DNA from: an uncultured Pseudomonadota bacterium
GTDB taxonomy: Bacteria; Pseudomonadota; Gammaproteobacteria; Burkholderiales; Burkholderiaceae_C
Direction of reading: 5' to 3'
NCBI GenBank assembly: GCA_900320815.1
Contig: ONTY01000062.1
Location: forward strand, 1 to 10,936
DNA: 10,936 bases
A program made the position numbers and the translations under genes. Shown here one piece after another: positions 1-7,040 of this stretch (the first letter of the stretch is position 1; the number at the start of each line of letters is the position of its first letter). The notes beneath the pieces were generated by a model. It saw nothing but the letters and a program-made list of their open reading frames with translations. It had not been told where the DNA came from and ran no database searches.

Positions 1-642
1 CCCGACCCCAACGTCCTGCACCCCATCGCAGGATACGAGAAAGAAATCTACGTCAAACCCGCTGTGAAAAATCCCAATATCATCGTCGGCGACTTTACGT
101 ACATTGCCGACAATGATTTTGAACGCCACGTCACGCATCATTATGATTTTATTGGCGACAAGCTGATTATCGGCAAGTTCTGCCAGATTGGCGCCGGCGT
201 TGAATTCATTATGAACGGCGCAAATCACCAGATGAACGCCGTCACCACCTTCCCCTTCTACACCCTGCAAGGCTGGAACATGGCGCCGCCCGCCCATGAA
301 GACCTGCCACTCAAGGGCGACACCATCATCGGCAACGACGTGTGGATAGGGCAAAACGCCACCATTCTCCCCGGCGTGCATATTGGCGACGGCGCCATCA
401 TCGGCGCTGGCAGCGTCGTTGGCAGCCATATCCCGCCCTACACCATCGCCGCCGGCAATCCCGCGCGCGAAATCCGCAGGCGCTTTGACGACGAGCTGAC
501 CGCCCTGCTGCTTGAATGGAAATGGTGGGACAAACCCACCGAGGAAATCAACGCCCTCATCCCCATCCTCACCAGCAGCGACCTGGGCGCCATGAAAGAA
601 AAAATCCGCGCCCTTATGCACACCGCAGAAAGCGCCGCATGA
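1..642 (+). CDS. Vat/CatB-like xenobiotic O-acetyltransferase (5' end outside window)
   Basis: A left-handed beta-helix (hexapeptide-repeat) acetyltransferase of the Vat/CatB xenobiotic type, a family in which acetyl-CoA acetylates a drug hydroxyl (streptogramin A for Vat, chloramphenicol for CatB). The frame is open from base 1 with no ATG. The first visible residues (PDPNVLHPIAGY) align with the extreme N-terminus of Vat proteins, so only about 1-5 codons are missing; a GTG at 64 would cut off conserved sequence and is rejected. Visible marks: DKLIIGKFCQIG near residues 53-64, NGANHQM at 72-78 with the likely catalytic His76, KGDTIIGNDVWIGQNATILPGVHIGDGAIIGAGSVV coil repeats (quoted here only as the segment around residues 95-140), and a GNPA turn followed by RRRF, then the KWWDKP tail typical of Vat. 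About 213 visible residues match the family length (~205-220). The actual substrate cannot be told from sequence; chromosomal homologues are not always resistance enzymes. It overlaps the next gene by ATGA. Confidence 0.9.
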   Translation, partial: PDPNVLHPIAGYEKEIYVKPAVKNPNIIVGDFTYIADNDFERHVTHHYDFIGDKLIIGKFCQIGAGVEFIMNGANHQMNAVTTFPFYTLQGWNMAPPAHEDLPLKGDTIIGNDVWIGQNATILPGVHIGDGAIIGAGSVVGSHIPPYTIAAGNPAREIRRRFDDELTALLLEWKWWDKPTEEINALIPILTSSDLGAMKEKIRALMHTAESAA

Positions 643-998
643 AAATCAGCTTGAAAGGCCGCCTTCGCCAGCCGCTGTGGAATATCGTTGCACTGGCAGC
701 ACTGGCGGCGGTCAATCCCTATCTGTACAGCGGCGATTTTTCCTTTGCCATTCATGGGCTGGAAAAGCTCGGCATGTGGGCAAACACGTTTCTCGGCTCC
801 TTGCTTTGGGCGGCCATCATTGTTGCCGGGGTTTCCCTGCCTGCCCTGCTTTTTTCACGGCTCTTTTTGCGGCGCTGCATCACAGCGCGCGATGGGCGCG
901 ATGCCCTCACCCTTGTCTGCAATATCGCCGTGCTCATTGAACTGGCGCTGCTGGCGGGCTTATGGGTCCTATGGTTGAGCGGTGGCGTGGTGCAGTAG
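639..998 (+). CDS. Small three-helix membrane protein, function unknown
   Basis: A 119-residue hydrophobic protein that I do not recognise. The ATG at 639 lies inside the stop of the preceding acetyltransferase (ATGA, stop at 640-642), which fixes this start and implies translational coupling; the frame extends further upstream only as a shadow. There is a short basic N-terminus (MKISLKGRLRQ) and then three apparent membrane segments, at about residues 13-30, 46-72 and 89-114. The loop between the last two is Arg-rich (RLFLRRCITARDGRD), which suggests a cytoplasmic loop by the positive-inside rule. There is no signal-peptidase motif, catalytic motif or cofactor site. It ends before a convergent gap facing parC. 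Coupling to a Vat-like enzyme could suggest a shared role, but that is only inference. Confidence 0.7.
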   Translation: MKISLKGRLRQPLWNIVALAALAAVNPYLYSGDFSFAIHGLEKLGMWANTFLGSLLWAAIIVAGVSLPALLFSRLFLRRCITARDGRDALTLVCNIAVLIELALLAGLWVLWLSGGVVQ

Positions 999-1040
999 CC
1001 GCTGCGGTTCATCGTGCTTTGCGCACCGTGCACATGCCAA

Positions 1041-1060
1041 GGGCGCTATGAATGGCGCCC
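1041..1060. terminator. Weak hairpin between convergent genes, possible bidirectional terminator
   Basis: GGGCGC (1041-1046) pairs with GCGCCC (1055-1060) around an 8-base loop. On the minus strand the stem extends to 8 pairs with one G-U. It lies between the convergent membrane-protein gene (ending 998) and parC (ending 1130), where a terminator is expected. Neither side has a real T tract, so this is a weak call. Confidence 0.35.
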
Positions 1061-1083
1061 CTCCGACAACACATTGAATGCAA

Positions 1084-1097
1084 ATACCATATGGTAT
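1084..1097. repeat. Perfect 14-bp palindrome ATACCATATGGTAT
   Basis: ATACCAT is followed directly by its reverse complement ATGGTAT. It lies in the AT-rich gap downstream of parC, next to the first copy of the 20-bp intergenic repeat. A spacer-free palindrome of this length looks like a dimeric protein-binding site, but no promoter is obvious beside it. Confidence 0.5.
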
Positions 1098-1098
1098 G

Positions 1099-1131
1099 GA
1101 ATTGTTTACCCGTATATCTTGCGGGCAATTC
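1099..1131. repeat. Intergenic 20-bp repeat, copy 1, inside a hairpin
   Basis: The core is CCCGTATATCTTGCGGGCAA at 1109-1128. It matches copy 2 (6852-6871) and copy 3 (6923-6942) at 16 of 20 bases each. Here the core sits inside a potential stem: GAATTG (1099-1104) with CAATTC (1126-1131), and inner CCCG (1109-1112) with CGGG (1122-1125), with a four-base bulge on the left. The right arm overlaps the parC stop codon, so the structure could serve as a 3' transcript stem for parC. Confidence 0.5.
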
Positions 1132-3511
1132 AATGTTGCATTGATGGGTATTGAGCCGCACTGTCAATGCGCTCCACCTCGTGCGGCACAAAGCCAAAGC
1201 TGGCATTGCGCCCTTTGCGCGCACGTGGCGCGACGGCGCCGGCAAGCACGCGGGCGTGCAGCACTTCGTCGCGCGCCGCGCCGCGCACGCGCACACCGCC
1301 GCCTGTGGCGGCATAGGCAGCGGCACCGGCAAGCTGCGCGCCTTTGCCCAGCAGCATCAGCCGCAGCCCACGCCCGCCTTTGGGCATGAGGCGCAGCTCA
1401 CCCAAGGCAAAGCTCAGCAGCCAGCCATCGCTGCTGACGCACGCCAGATGCGTGGCAGCGGGTGGCGCGTTTTCGGCATCTGGCGCCGGCTGCACCAGCG
1501 CCGGACGGCACAGTGCAGCGCCAGCGGGCAGCGTGATGAAGGCTTTGCCCGCTTTGTGGCGCGTGAGCATGTCCTGCGCGCGGGCCACGAAGCCGTAGCC
1601 GTCGCTGCTGGCCAGCAGCAGCGAACAGCCCGCCGCGCACGCCACAAAATGCTGCGCTTGCGTGCCGGGCTCCAGTTCAATGAGCGACGTAATCGGCTGC
1701 CCGTCGCCGCGTGAATCTGGCAAATTGGCCACCGGCACGCTGTAGACGCGCCCATTGCTGCCAAAAACCAGCAGCCAGTCGGGCGTGCGGCATTCAAAGG
1801 CGCCATACAGTGCGTCGCCAGGTTTGAAGGTGAAAGCCGCCGCATCGTGCCCGTGCCCCTGGCGGCTGCGCACCCAGCCTTGGCGGCTGACGATGACGGT
1901 CAGCGGCTCATCGCTTTGCGGCAATTCGGCCTGTGCGCGTTTTTCTTCGCGTATTAATGTGCGGCGCGCGTCGCCAAACTCGCGTGCATCGGCGCGGATT
2001 TCGCCCGCCATCAGGCGCACAAGCGCAGCGTGGTCGTCCAGCACTTCTTGCAGACTTTTTTGCTCATCGCGCAGCGCGGCCATTTCCTGCTCAATGCGGA
2101 TGGCCTCCAGCCTGGCCAGCTGCCGCAGGCGGATTTCCAGAATATCTTCGGCCTGCCGCTCGCTCAAATGAAAACGCGCGATGAGCGCCGCTTTTGGCTC
2201 CTCGCTTTCGCGAATGGTGGCGATAACTTCGTCAATATTGAGCAGCACCGCCTGCCGCCCCTCCAGAATATGCAGGCGATCCAGCACCTCCTGCAGGCGG
2301 TGGCGCGTGCGCCGCGTGATGCACTGCTGGCGAAACGCGATCCACTCTTCCAGCATCTGCCGCAGGCTTTTTTGCACCGGGCGTCCATCCACCCCGACGC
2401 AGGTCAGATTAATGGGCGCATTGCTTTCAAGCGATGTGTGCGCCAGCAGCATCTCGGCCAGTGCCTCCACACTCACGCTGCGGCTGCGTGGGGAAAACAC
2501 AATACGCACCGGCGCGTCTTTATTGGATTCGTCGCGCGCTTCTTCCAGCAGGCCAAGTACGGCGGCTTTGAGCTGGCTTTGCTCGGCAGAAATAGATTTT
2601 TTGCCCACGCGCGGCTTGGGGCTGGTAATGCCTTCCACGTCTTCCAGCACACGGCGCACGCTCACGCCGGGCGGCAATTCAGTGACGACCATTTGCCACT
2701 GCCCGCGCGCCAGCGGCTCAATATGCCAGCGCGCACGCACTTTCAGGCTGCCGCGCCCGCTGCGATACGCAGCGGCAATGTCGGCGGCACTGCTGATAAT
2801 GTGGCCGCCGCCCGGATAATCTGGCCCAGGCAGCAGGGCAAAAAGCTCTTCATCGCTCAAATCCGGTTTTTTCAGCAGCGCCAGGCAGGCATCGGCCACT
2901 TCGCGCAAATTGTGGCTGGGAATCTCGCACGCCAGCCCCACAGCGATGCCGCTGGCGCCATTGAGCAGCGCAAAGGGCAGGCGCGCGGGCAATTGGCGCG
3001 GCTCCATTTCGCGCCCGTCGTAGTTGGGGGTGAAGTCCACCGTGCCGGCGTCAATTTCTGCCAGCAGCAGGCGGCAGATGCGCGACAGGCGCGCTTCGGT
3101 GTAGCGCATGGCCGCCGCGCCGTCCCCGTCGCGGCTGCCAAAGTTGCCCTGCCCGTCAATGAGCGGGTAGCGCAGGCTGAACTCCTGCGCCATGCGCACC
3201 AGCGCCTCATACGCCGCCACATCGCCGTGCGGGTGGAACTTGCCCAGCACATCGCCCACCACGCGCGCGCTCTTGACGGGCGAGGCAGCCTGCCGCCCCT
3301 GCGCACCGCCCCACCCCAGCCCCATGCGCCCCATCACATACAGGATGCGCCGCTGCACGGGCTTTTGCCCGTCGGCCACATCGGGCAGCGCGCGCCCTTT
3401 CACGACGCTCAGCGCATATTCCAGATACGCCCGCTGCGCGTAGGCAGCCAGCGTCAGCCGCTCATCATCTGCGCCGCCGTCCTGCGGCAGCAGCGCAACC
3501 CCATTGTTCAT
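1130..3511 (-). CDS. parC: DNA topoisomerase IV subunit A (ParC)
   Basis: The DNA-breaking subunit of topoisomerase IV, which with ParE decatenates daughter chromosomes. Its 793 residues are slightly longer than E. coli ParC (752). The start is ATG at 3511 (MNNGVALL), because an AGGTG Shine-Dalgarno sequence lies 8 bases upstream; the frame extends to 3598 but there crosses a terminator. Visible marks: the N-terminal [21 protein letters not shown] segment (from about residue 28), [18 protein letters not shown] (80-97), [11 protein letters not shown], and [10 protein letters not shown] with the catalytic Tyr137. The C-terminal beta-pinwheel half has degenerate repeats such as [11 protein letters not shown] rather than a canonical GyrA box, which favours ParC over GyrA. 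Odd point: Val98 sits at the position of E. coli Ser80 in the quinolone region, while the Glu84 equivalent (Glu102) is kept. No frameshift is seen. parE is not in the window. Confidence 0.95.
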   Translation of the reverse strand: MNNGVALLPQDGGADDERLTLAAYAQRAYLEYALSVVKGRALPDVADGQKPVQRRILYVMGRMGLGWGGAQGRQAASPVKSARVVGDVLGKFHPHGDVAAYEALVRMAQEFSLRYPLIDGQGNFGSRDGDGAAAMRYTEARLSRICRLLLAEIDAGTVDFTPNYDGREMEPRQLPARLPFALLNGASGIAVGLACEIPSHNLREVADACLALLKKPDLSDEELFALLPGPDYPGGGHIISSAADIAAAYRSGRGSLKVRARWHIEPLARGQWQMVVTELPPGVSVRRVLEDVEGITSPKPRVGKKSISAEQSQLKAAVLGLLEEARDESNKDAPVRIVFSPRSRSVSVEALAEMLLAHTSLESNAPINLTCVGVDGRPVQKSLRQMLEEWIAFRQQCITRRTRHRLQEVLDRLHILEGRQAVLLNIDEVIATIRESEEPKAALIARFHLSERQAEDILEIRLRQLARLEAIRIEQEMAALRDEQKSLQEVLDDHAALVRLMAGEIRADAREFGDARRTLIREEKRAQAELPQSDEPLTVIVSRQGWVRSRQGHGHDAAAFTFKPGDALYGAFECRTPDWLLVFGSNGRVYSVPVANLPDSRGDGQPITSLIELEPGTQAQHFVACAAGCSLLLASSDGYGFVARAQDMLTRHKAGKAFITLPAGAALCRPALVQPAPDAENAPPAATHLACVSSDGWLLSFALGELRLMPKGGRGLRLMLLGKGAQLAGAAAYAATGGGVRVRGAARDEVLHARVLAGAVAPRARKGRNASFGFVPHEVERIDSAAQYPSMQH

Positions 3512-3519
3512 ACCCCAGG

Positions 3520-3524
3520 CACCT
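3520..3524 (-). promoter_or_regulatory. Ribosome binding site of parC
   Basis: On the minus strand this reads AGGTG, complementary to the 16S rRNA tail, 8 bases before the ATG at 3511. It decides the parC start against the longer open frame reaching 3598. Confidence 0.6.
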
Positions 3525-3555
3525 GCAAAAAATACAAAAAAGGAAAACGGGCGGT

Positions 3556-3583
3556 TATATAAAAGAAAAACGCGCCTGTGCAG
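3556..3583 (-). promoter_or_regulatory. Possible parC promoter overlapping the upstream terminator
   Basis: On the minus strand, CTGCAC (3583-3578) and TATATA (3561-3556) are separated by 16 bases and would place transcription start about 38 bases before the parC ATG. The -10 is a good match but the -35 is poor and lies in the terminator loop and stem of the PP2C gene. A tentative call from spacing alone. Confidence 0.3.
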
Positions 3584-3594
3584 GGCGCGTTTTT
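3566..3594 (-). terminator. Rho-independent terminator of the PP2C phosphatase gene
   Basis: AAAAACGCGCC (3566-3576) pairs perfectly with GGCGCGTTTTT (3584-3594) around a 7-base loop. Read on the minus strand, the GC stem is followed by TTTTTCTTTT, a classic U tract. It sits 28 bases past the end of the PP2C gene (stop at 3622) and before the parC start, so the two same-strand genes are probably separate transcription units. Confidence 0.85.
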
Positions 3595-3621
3595 GCATGG
3601 CAAATTGCCTGAATGGAGAAA

Positions 3622-4467
3622 TTACAGCGGCGCAAACGCAGAGCCAACAGCCGGACGCCCTTGCAGCGGCTCGACTTTGACGATGGCCAGCGAGAGGTTG
3701 TCGCCGCCGCCCATCGCCCTCTCGCGCGCTTTGTCAAGCAGGAATTTGCTCGCGTCGCGCGGGGGCAGTGCCTGCAGCACGCTGCCCAGTTCCACATCGG
3801 TGAAGTAGTGCCACAGCCCGTCAGTGCACGCCAGCAGGCAGTCGCCCACGTCCAGCTGCGTGACGCGGGTGTCAATGCGCGGCGCCTCTTCGTCGGTGCC
3901 CAAGCAGGCAAGCAGCACGTTGGAGTTGGGGTGCGTGCTGGCCTCTTCTTCGGTGAGTTCGCCAGAGTCCACGAGCGACTGCACGTAGGAGTGATCCTTG
4001 GTGCGCTCGAGCAGTCTGTCCTGGCGGAAGTGGTAGATGCGCGAGTCGCCCGAATGCGCCCAGTAGCACGCGCCACCCGGGTTGATGAGGAAAGTGGCCA
4101 GCGTGCTGTGCGGCTCCTGCTCCGAAGCAATCGCCGTCAGGTGGATGGTGGTGTGCGCTTCGCGGCCAATTTGCTGCAGGAAGGCGGGCACGTCATCGGT
4201 GCCGGGTGTGAACTGCTCAAAAAGCTGGCACGCAGTCATCATCACCTGATCGGCGGCTTTGCGCCCGCCGGTGCGCCCACCCATGCCGTCGGCAACCAGA
4301 CCGATAACGCAGCCGGTGATGCGCGGGTGAGCAAACAGCCCCACCTGGTCTTGCTGATATTCGCGGTCGCCGCGATGCTGGCCGGTGGCAGCGCTGAGGC
4401 GGTAGCCTTTTTCCATCGCTTTGGGAGGCGTGGGCGGCTTGGGCGGCGTTTTGGAGTTGTTTGGCAT
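3622..4467 (-). CDS. PP2C-family Ser/Thr protein phosphatase
   Basis: A soluble metal-dependent phosphatase of the bacterial PP2C (Stp/PppA-like) type that removes phosphate from Ser/Thr on proteins. It has 281 residues from the ATG at 4467. The metal-binding residues are all present: Asp40 in GDREYQQDQ, Asp60 in [12 protein letters not shown], Asp216 in ACTDGLW and Asp256 in [14 protein letters not shown] is at 140-145. It has the flap-region stretch with [15 protein letters not shown] typical of bacterial members. Residues 5-17 form a Pro/Lys-rich lead ([11 protein letters not shown]). No good Shine-Dalgarno sequence precedes ATG 4467 or the next ATG (Met18), so the start is uncertain; the open frame extends to 4599, but I see no support for the longer form. 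The partner kinase is not in the window. It is divergent from yoaA and followed by a strong terminator. Confidence 0.9.
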   Translation of the reverse strand: MPNNSKTPPKPPTPPKAMEKGYRLSAATGQHRGDREYQQDQVGLFAHPRITGCVIGLVADGMGGRTGGRKAADQVMMTACQLFEQFTPGTDDVPAFLQQIGREAHTTIHLTAIASEQEPHSTLATFLINPGGACYWAHSGDSRIYHFRQDRLLERTKDHSYVQSLVDSGELTEEEASTHPNSNVLLACLGTDEEAPRIDTRVTQLDVGDCLLACTDGLWHYFTDVELGSVLQALPPRDASKFLLDKARERAMGGGDNLSLAIVKVEPLQGRPAVGSAFAPL

Positions 4468-4730
4468 GGTTAGAGAAAAGGGGAGGTGTCTATTTGCATC
4501 CAAGGCGCTGCGCAATGCGGGCGCACAGGGGCGCGATGATAACGAGTTGTCGTGCGCCGCCCGTCGCCTATCTACCGCCGTCGGGCTGCATATTTGCACG
4601 CGGCACGCGACGCCTGCCTGACCAGGCCGCCCAAAATGCTGCGCTGCAATGTCAATGCGAAAAATGCGGGCAATATCACGCGCTCTCCCCTGAAAAACAC
4701 ACCCACTCGCCCGCTCGCTTTCCTCCCCGT
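4468..4730. other. Divergent intergenic region between PP2C and yoaA
   Basis: This 263-base gap between the divergent PP2C (minus) and yoaA (plus) genes must hold both promoters. I find no convincing -35/-10 pair on either strand and no LexA-type SOS box (CTGT-N8-ACAG). Both genes are preceded by pyrimidine-rich leaders on their coding strand (CCTCCCC and TTTTCTCTAACC before PP2C; TTTCCTCCCCGT before yoaA) instead of purine-rich ribosome sites. The open frames running into it from both sides look like shadows. Confidence 0.5.
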
Positions 4731-6842
4731 ATGTCCGACTCTCCCCCCTTGCCAGAGCACGCCGCCGCCAGCGCGCTGGAGCGCGCCGTGCTGGCAGCGT
4801 TTGATGCTGCCGGGCCGCTACAGGCAGCAGCAGCTGGCACTTTTTGCCCGCGCCCGGGACAAACGCGGCTGGCGCTGGCGGTGGCGCGCACCCTGGAGCG
4901 CGGCGGGCAGCTTGTGGCCGAAGCGGCCACGGGCGTGGGCAAAACCTTTGCCTATCTGGCGCCGGTGCTGCTGGCGGGCGAGCGCGTATTGATTTCCACC
5001 GCCACCAAGGCGCTGCAGGAGCAGCTGTTCAGCCGTGACCTACCTGCGCTGGCGCGCGCACTCGCTGCCCCGGTGAACTGCCGGCTGCTCAAGGGACGTG
5101 GCAGCTACCTGTGCCTGTATCGCCTGGAACTTGCCGCGCACAGCGGCGATGCGCCAGCGCCGCGCCGCGCCCAGCTTGCCGGGGTGCTGCGCTGGGCGCA
5201 GCGCGACGAGGATGGGGACATCGCCACCATCCCGCAGCTGGACGAGCACTCGCCCCTCACCCCGCTCATCACCAGCACGCGCGAAAACTGCCTGGGCGCC
5301 GAATGCCCACGCCACAGCGAATGCTTCGTCTACCGCGCCCGCCGCCGCGCGATGGACGCCGATGTGCTCGTCATCAATCACCATCTGTTTTTTGCCGACC
5401 TTGCCATCCGCGAGAGCGGCATGGCGGAGCTGCTGCCCAGCGTGCGCGCCGTCATCTTTGACGAGGCGCACCAACTCAACGCCATCGGCATCCAGTTCCT
5501 TGGGCAGCGCCTGTCCACGCACCAGGTGCTGGACTTTGGGCGCGACATGCTCGCCGCCGGCCTCACGCTTGCCGCCGGGCTGCAGCCGTGGCAGGAGTTG
5601 GCCGCTGCCGTGCAGCGCAGCGCGCGTGCGCTGCGCCTGGCCGCTGGGCGCGCGCAGCAGCGCCTGCTCTGGCACGCCAGTGCCCCTGATGGGCTGGACG
5701 CCGACACCTGGGAGGCCGCGCTGACGGATGTGCTGGTGCAGCTTGCCGCCGCGCGCGAGGCACTGCGGCAGTGCAGCGAACTGGCGCCTGACTTCCCGCG
5801 CCTGGCCGCACGCGCCGAGAGCCTTGGCACGCTGGCGCAGCACTTTGCCGCCGCCGCGCCGCTGGAGTCCAGCCTCGTGCGCTGGCTGGATGTGCAAGCG
5901 CACGCGCTGCACCTGGTTGAGTCGCCGCTGGACATTGCGCACGCCGTGCGCTCTCGCATGCTTGGGCTGGCTGATGAAAACAGCGCCGCCGCTGGCACCG
6001 AAACCGCCACCCTGCCTCCCCCACAGCCTGCCGAAGACGCGCGCCAGAGAGCCTGGGTCTTCGTCTCCGCCACGCTGGGCGAAGGCGACGATTTGCAATG
6101 GTTCACCGAACCCTGCGGTCTGACAGACGCGCCCACCTTGCGCATCAGCAGCCCCTTTGACTACGCGCAGCAGGCCGCCCTCTACATCCCCGCCAGCTTC
6201 CCAGACCCCCGCAGTCCGCAGCACAGCAGCGGCGTCGCGCAGCTTGCCGCGCACTGCGCCATGCAGCTTGGCGGGCGCTGCCTGGTGCTCACCACCACGC
6301 TGCGCGCGCTGCGCACGATTCGCGAGCAGCTGCGCGCGCACTTTGCCGCTGCCGGCGTGCCCATCTGCGTCCTCGCCCAAGGCGAAGCGCCCAAGAGCCA
6401 GCTCATGGAGCAATTTCGCGCCGCCGGCAGCGACAGCAGCGGACGCGGCGGCTGCGTGCTCGTGGGCAGCGCCTCGTTCTGGGAAGGCGTAGACGTGCCC
6501 GGCAAGGCGCTGCAGTGCCTTGTCATTGACAAACTCCCCTTTCCCCCGCCCGCTGACCCACTTGTGGCCGCGCGCAGCCGCCGCCTGCAAGCGCAGGCGC
6601 GCCACCCCTTCACGCACTACTCGCTGCCCGAAGCGGCCATTGCCCTCAAACAAGGCGCCGGGCGGCTCATCCGCAGCGAGCGTGACCGTGGTCTGCTCAT
6701 CATCTGCGACCCTCGCCTGCAGCGCATGGACTACGGACGCCGCCTGCTTGCCGCCCTGCCCCCCATGCAGCGCCTGGGCAGCAAGGCCGAACTGCAGCTG
6801 GCATTGAGCACGCTGGCGCAGTCAAATACCACCCATCAATAA
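4731..6842 (+). CDS. yoaA: ATP-dependent DNA helicase, YoaA/DinG (XPD-like, Fe-S) family
   Basis: A superfamily 2, 5'-to-3' DNA helicase with an iron-sulfur domain. In E. coli YoaA works with the polymerase accessory protein HolC (chi) in tolerance of replication-blocking damage. It has 703 residues from ATG 4731, longer than E. coli YoaA (636). Visible marks: Walker A ATGVGKT at 66-72, STATKALQEQLF (motif Ia) at 89-100, four Fe-S cysteines at 128, 187, 192 and 198 (LKGRGSYLC; NCLGAEC; SEC), AMDADVLVINHHLFFAD at 207-223, DEAH at 244-247, the VFVSATL motif, GSASFWEGVDVPG, and the C-terminal QGAGRLIRSERDRGLLIICDPR. Cysteine spacing and the DEAHQL box resemble YoaA more than DinG; the choice between the two is by memory of family sequences. 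The start is the first Met giving a family-like N-terminus; no Shine-Dalgarno sequence precedes it. The frame is open back to 4461, but that upstream part overlaps the PP2C start region and is not helicase-like. Confidence 0.92.
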   Translation: MSDSPPLPEHAAASALERAVLAAFDAAGPLQAAAAGTFCPRPGQTRLALAVARTLERGGQLVAEAATGVGKTFAYLAPVLLAGERVLISTATKALQEQLFSRDLPALARALAAPVNCRLLKGRGSYLCLYRLELAAHSGDAPAPRRAQLAGVLRWAQRDEDGDIATIPQLDEHSPLTPLITSTRENCLGAECPRHSECFVYRARRRAMDADVLVINHHLFFADLAIRESGMAELLPSVRAVIFDEAHQLNAIGIQFLGQRLSTHQVLDFGRDMLAAGLTLAAGLQPWQELAAAVQRSARALRLAAGRAQQRLLWHASAPDGLDADTWEAALTDVLVQLAAAREALRQCSELAPDFPRLAARAESLGTLAQHFAAAAPLESSLVRWLDVQAHALHLVESPLDIAHAVRSRMLGLADENSAAAGTETATLPPPQPAEDARQRAWVFVSATLGEGDDLQWFTEPCGLTDAPTLRISSPFDYAQQAALYIPASFPDPRSPQHSSGVAQLAAHCAMQLGGRCLVLTTTLRALRTIREQLRAHFAAAGVPICVLAQGEAPKSQLMEQFRAAGSDSSGRGGCVLVGSASFWEGVDVPGKALQCLVIDKLPFPPPADPLVAARSRRLQAQARHPFTHYSLPEAAIALKQGAGRLIRSERDRGLLIICDPRLQRMDYGRRLLAALPPMQRLGSKAELQLALSTLAQSNTTHQ

Positions 6843-6845
6843 GAC

Positions 6846-6875
6846 TTGTCGCCCGTATAAGTTGCCGGCAGACAA
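6846..6875. repeat. Intergenic 20-bp repeat, copy 2, inside a hairpin
   Basis: The core is CCCGTATAAGTTGCCGGCAG at 6852-6871, just after the yoaA stop (6840-6842). It lies within a potential stem TTGTCGCC (6846-6853) paired with GGC-A-GACAA (6867-6875), with a one-base bulge. No T tract follows, so it is not a standard terminator. As with copy 1 at the end of parC, it sits at the 3' end of a gene, though in the other orientation relative to that gene. Confidence 0.5.
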
Positions 6876-6922
6876 AGCATACCCAACACCATAAAAATAC
6901 TCACAATCTATTCATTTGAATG

Positions 6923-6942
6923 CCTGTATATATTACCGGCAA
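6923..6942. repeat. Intergenic 20-bp repeat, copy 3
   Basis: CCTGTATATATTACCGGCAA matches copy 1 at 16 of 20 and copy 2 at 15 of 20 bases. The overall consensus of the three copies is CCYGTATAWNTTRCSGGCAR. Flanking TGCC (6921-6924) and GGCA (6938-6941) can pair. It lies about 70 bases after copy 2 in the same gap, upstream of ppx. Confidence 0.5.
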
Positions 6943-6943
6943 A

Positions 6944-6972
6944 GCACTATATACCCATTCCAAGTATAGTGC
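6944..6972. repeat. 8-bp inverted repeat upstream of ppx
   Basis: GCACTATA (6944-6951) and TATAGTGC (6965-6972) are perfect reverse complements separated by 13 bases. It lies about 70 bases before the ppx start, within the likely promoter region, and contains the AT-rich TATATA and TATAGT stretches that could act as -10 elements, although no good -35 is seen. It could be an operator or an mRNA leader hairpin. Confidence 0.4.
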
Positions 6973-7028
6973 AGCCTGGCACGTCCTCCATGCGCCACAA
7001 TCGCGGCGCCCTTTGCCCTTCTGCCCCT

Positions 7029-7032
7029 GGAG
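7029..7032 (+). promoter_or_regulatory. Ribosome binding site of ppx
   Basis: GGAG lies 8 bases before the ATG at 7041. It supports this start over the in-frame ATG at 6990 and the GTG at 6969, which have no such site. Confidence 0.6.
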
Positions 7033-7040
7033 CACGCCTC

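Noticed and set aside
2030..3562. A 510-codon plus-strand open frame antisense to parC
   Set aside because: Low-complexity, Gln/His/Arg/Ala-rich translation with no domain. It mirrors the codon pattern of the clear parC gene, which is common in GC-rich DNA.
3512..3598. 29-residue extension of ParC
   Set aside because: It would start inside a strong terminator hairpin, while the ATG at 3511 has a good AGGTG site.
3599..3609. Short palindrome GGCAA-A-TTGCC just after the PP2C terminator
   Set aside because: Only 5-bp arms; expected by chance and explained by no neighbouring element.
4468..4599. 44-residue N-terminal extension of the PP2C protein
   Set aside because: Composition unlike the rest of the protein, no ribosome site, and PP2C domains do not need it.
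4461..4730. N-terminal extension of the helicase back to 4461, including a CxCxxC-like stretch (CQCEKC)
   Set aside because: It overlaps the start of the divergent PP2C gene and has no similarity to helicase N-termini. The cysteine run looks accidental; the real Fe-S cysteines are inside the domain.
5040..6653. A 537-codon minus-strand open frame antisense to yoaA
   Set aside because: Gly/Ala/Arg-rich shadow of a gene with full helicase motifs, without recognisable domain or ribosome site.
6969..7040. Earlier starts for ppx (GTG 6969, ATG 6990)
   Set aside because: No ribosome site; the GTG lies in the inverted repeat. The ATG at 7041 has GGAG at correct spacing and starts just before the conserved core.
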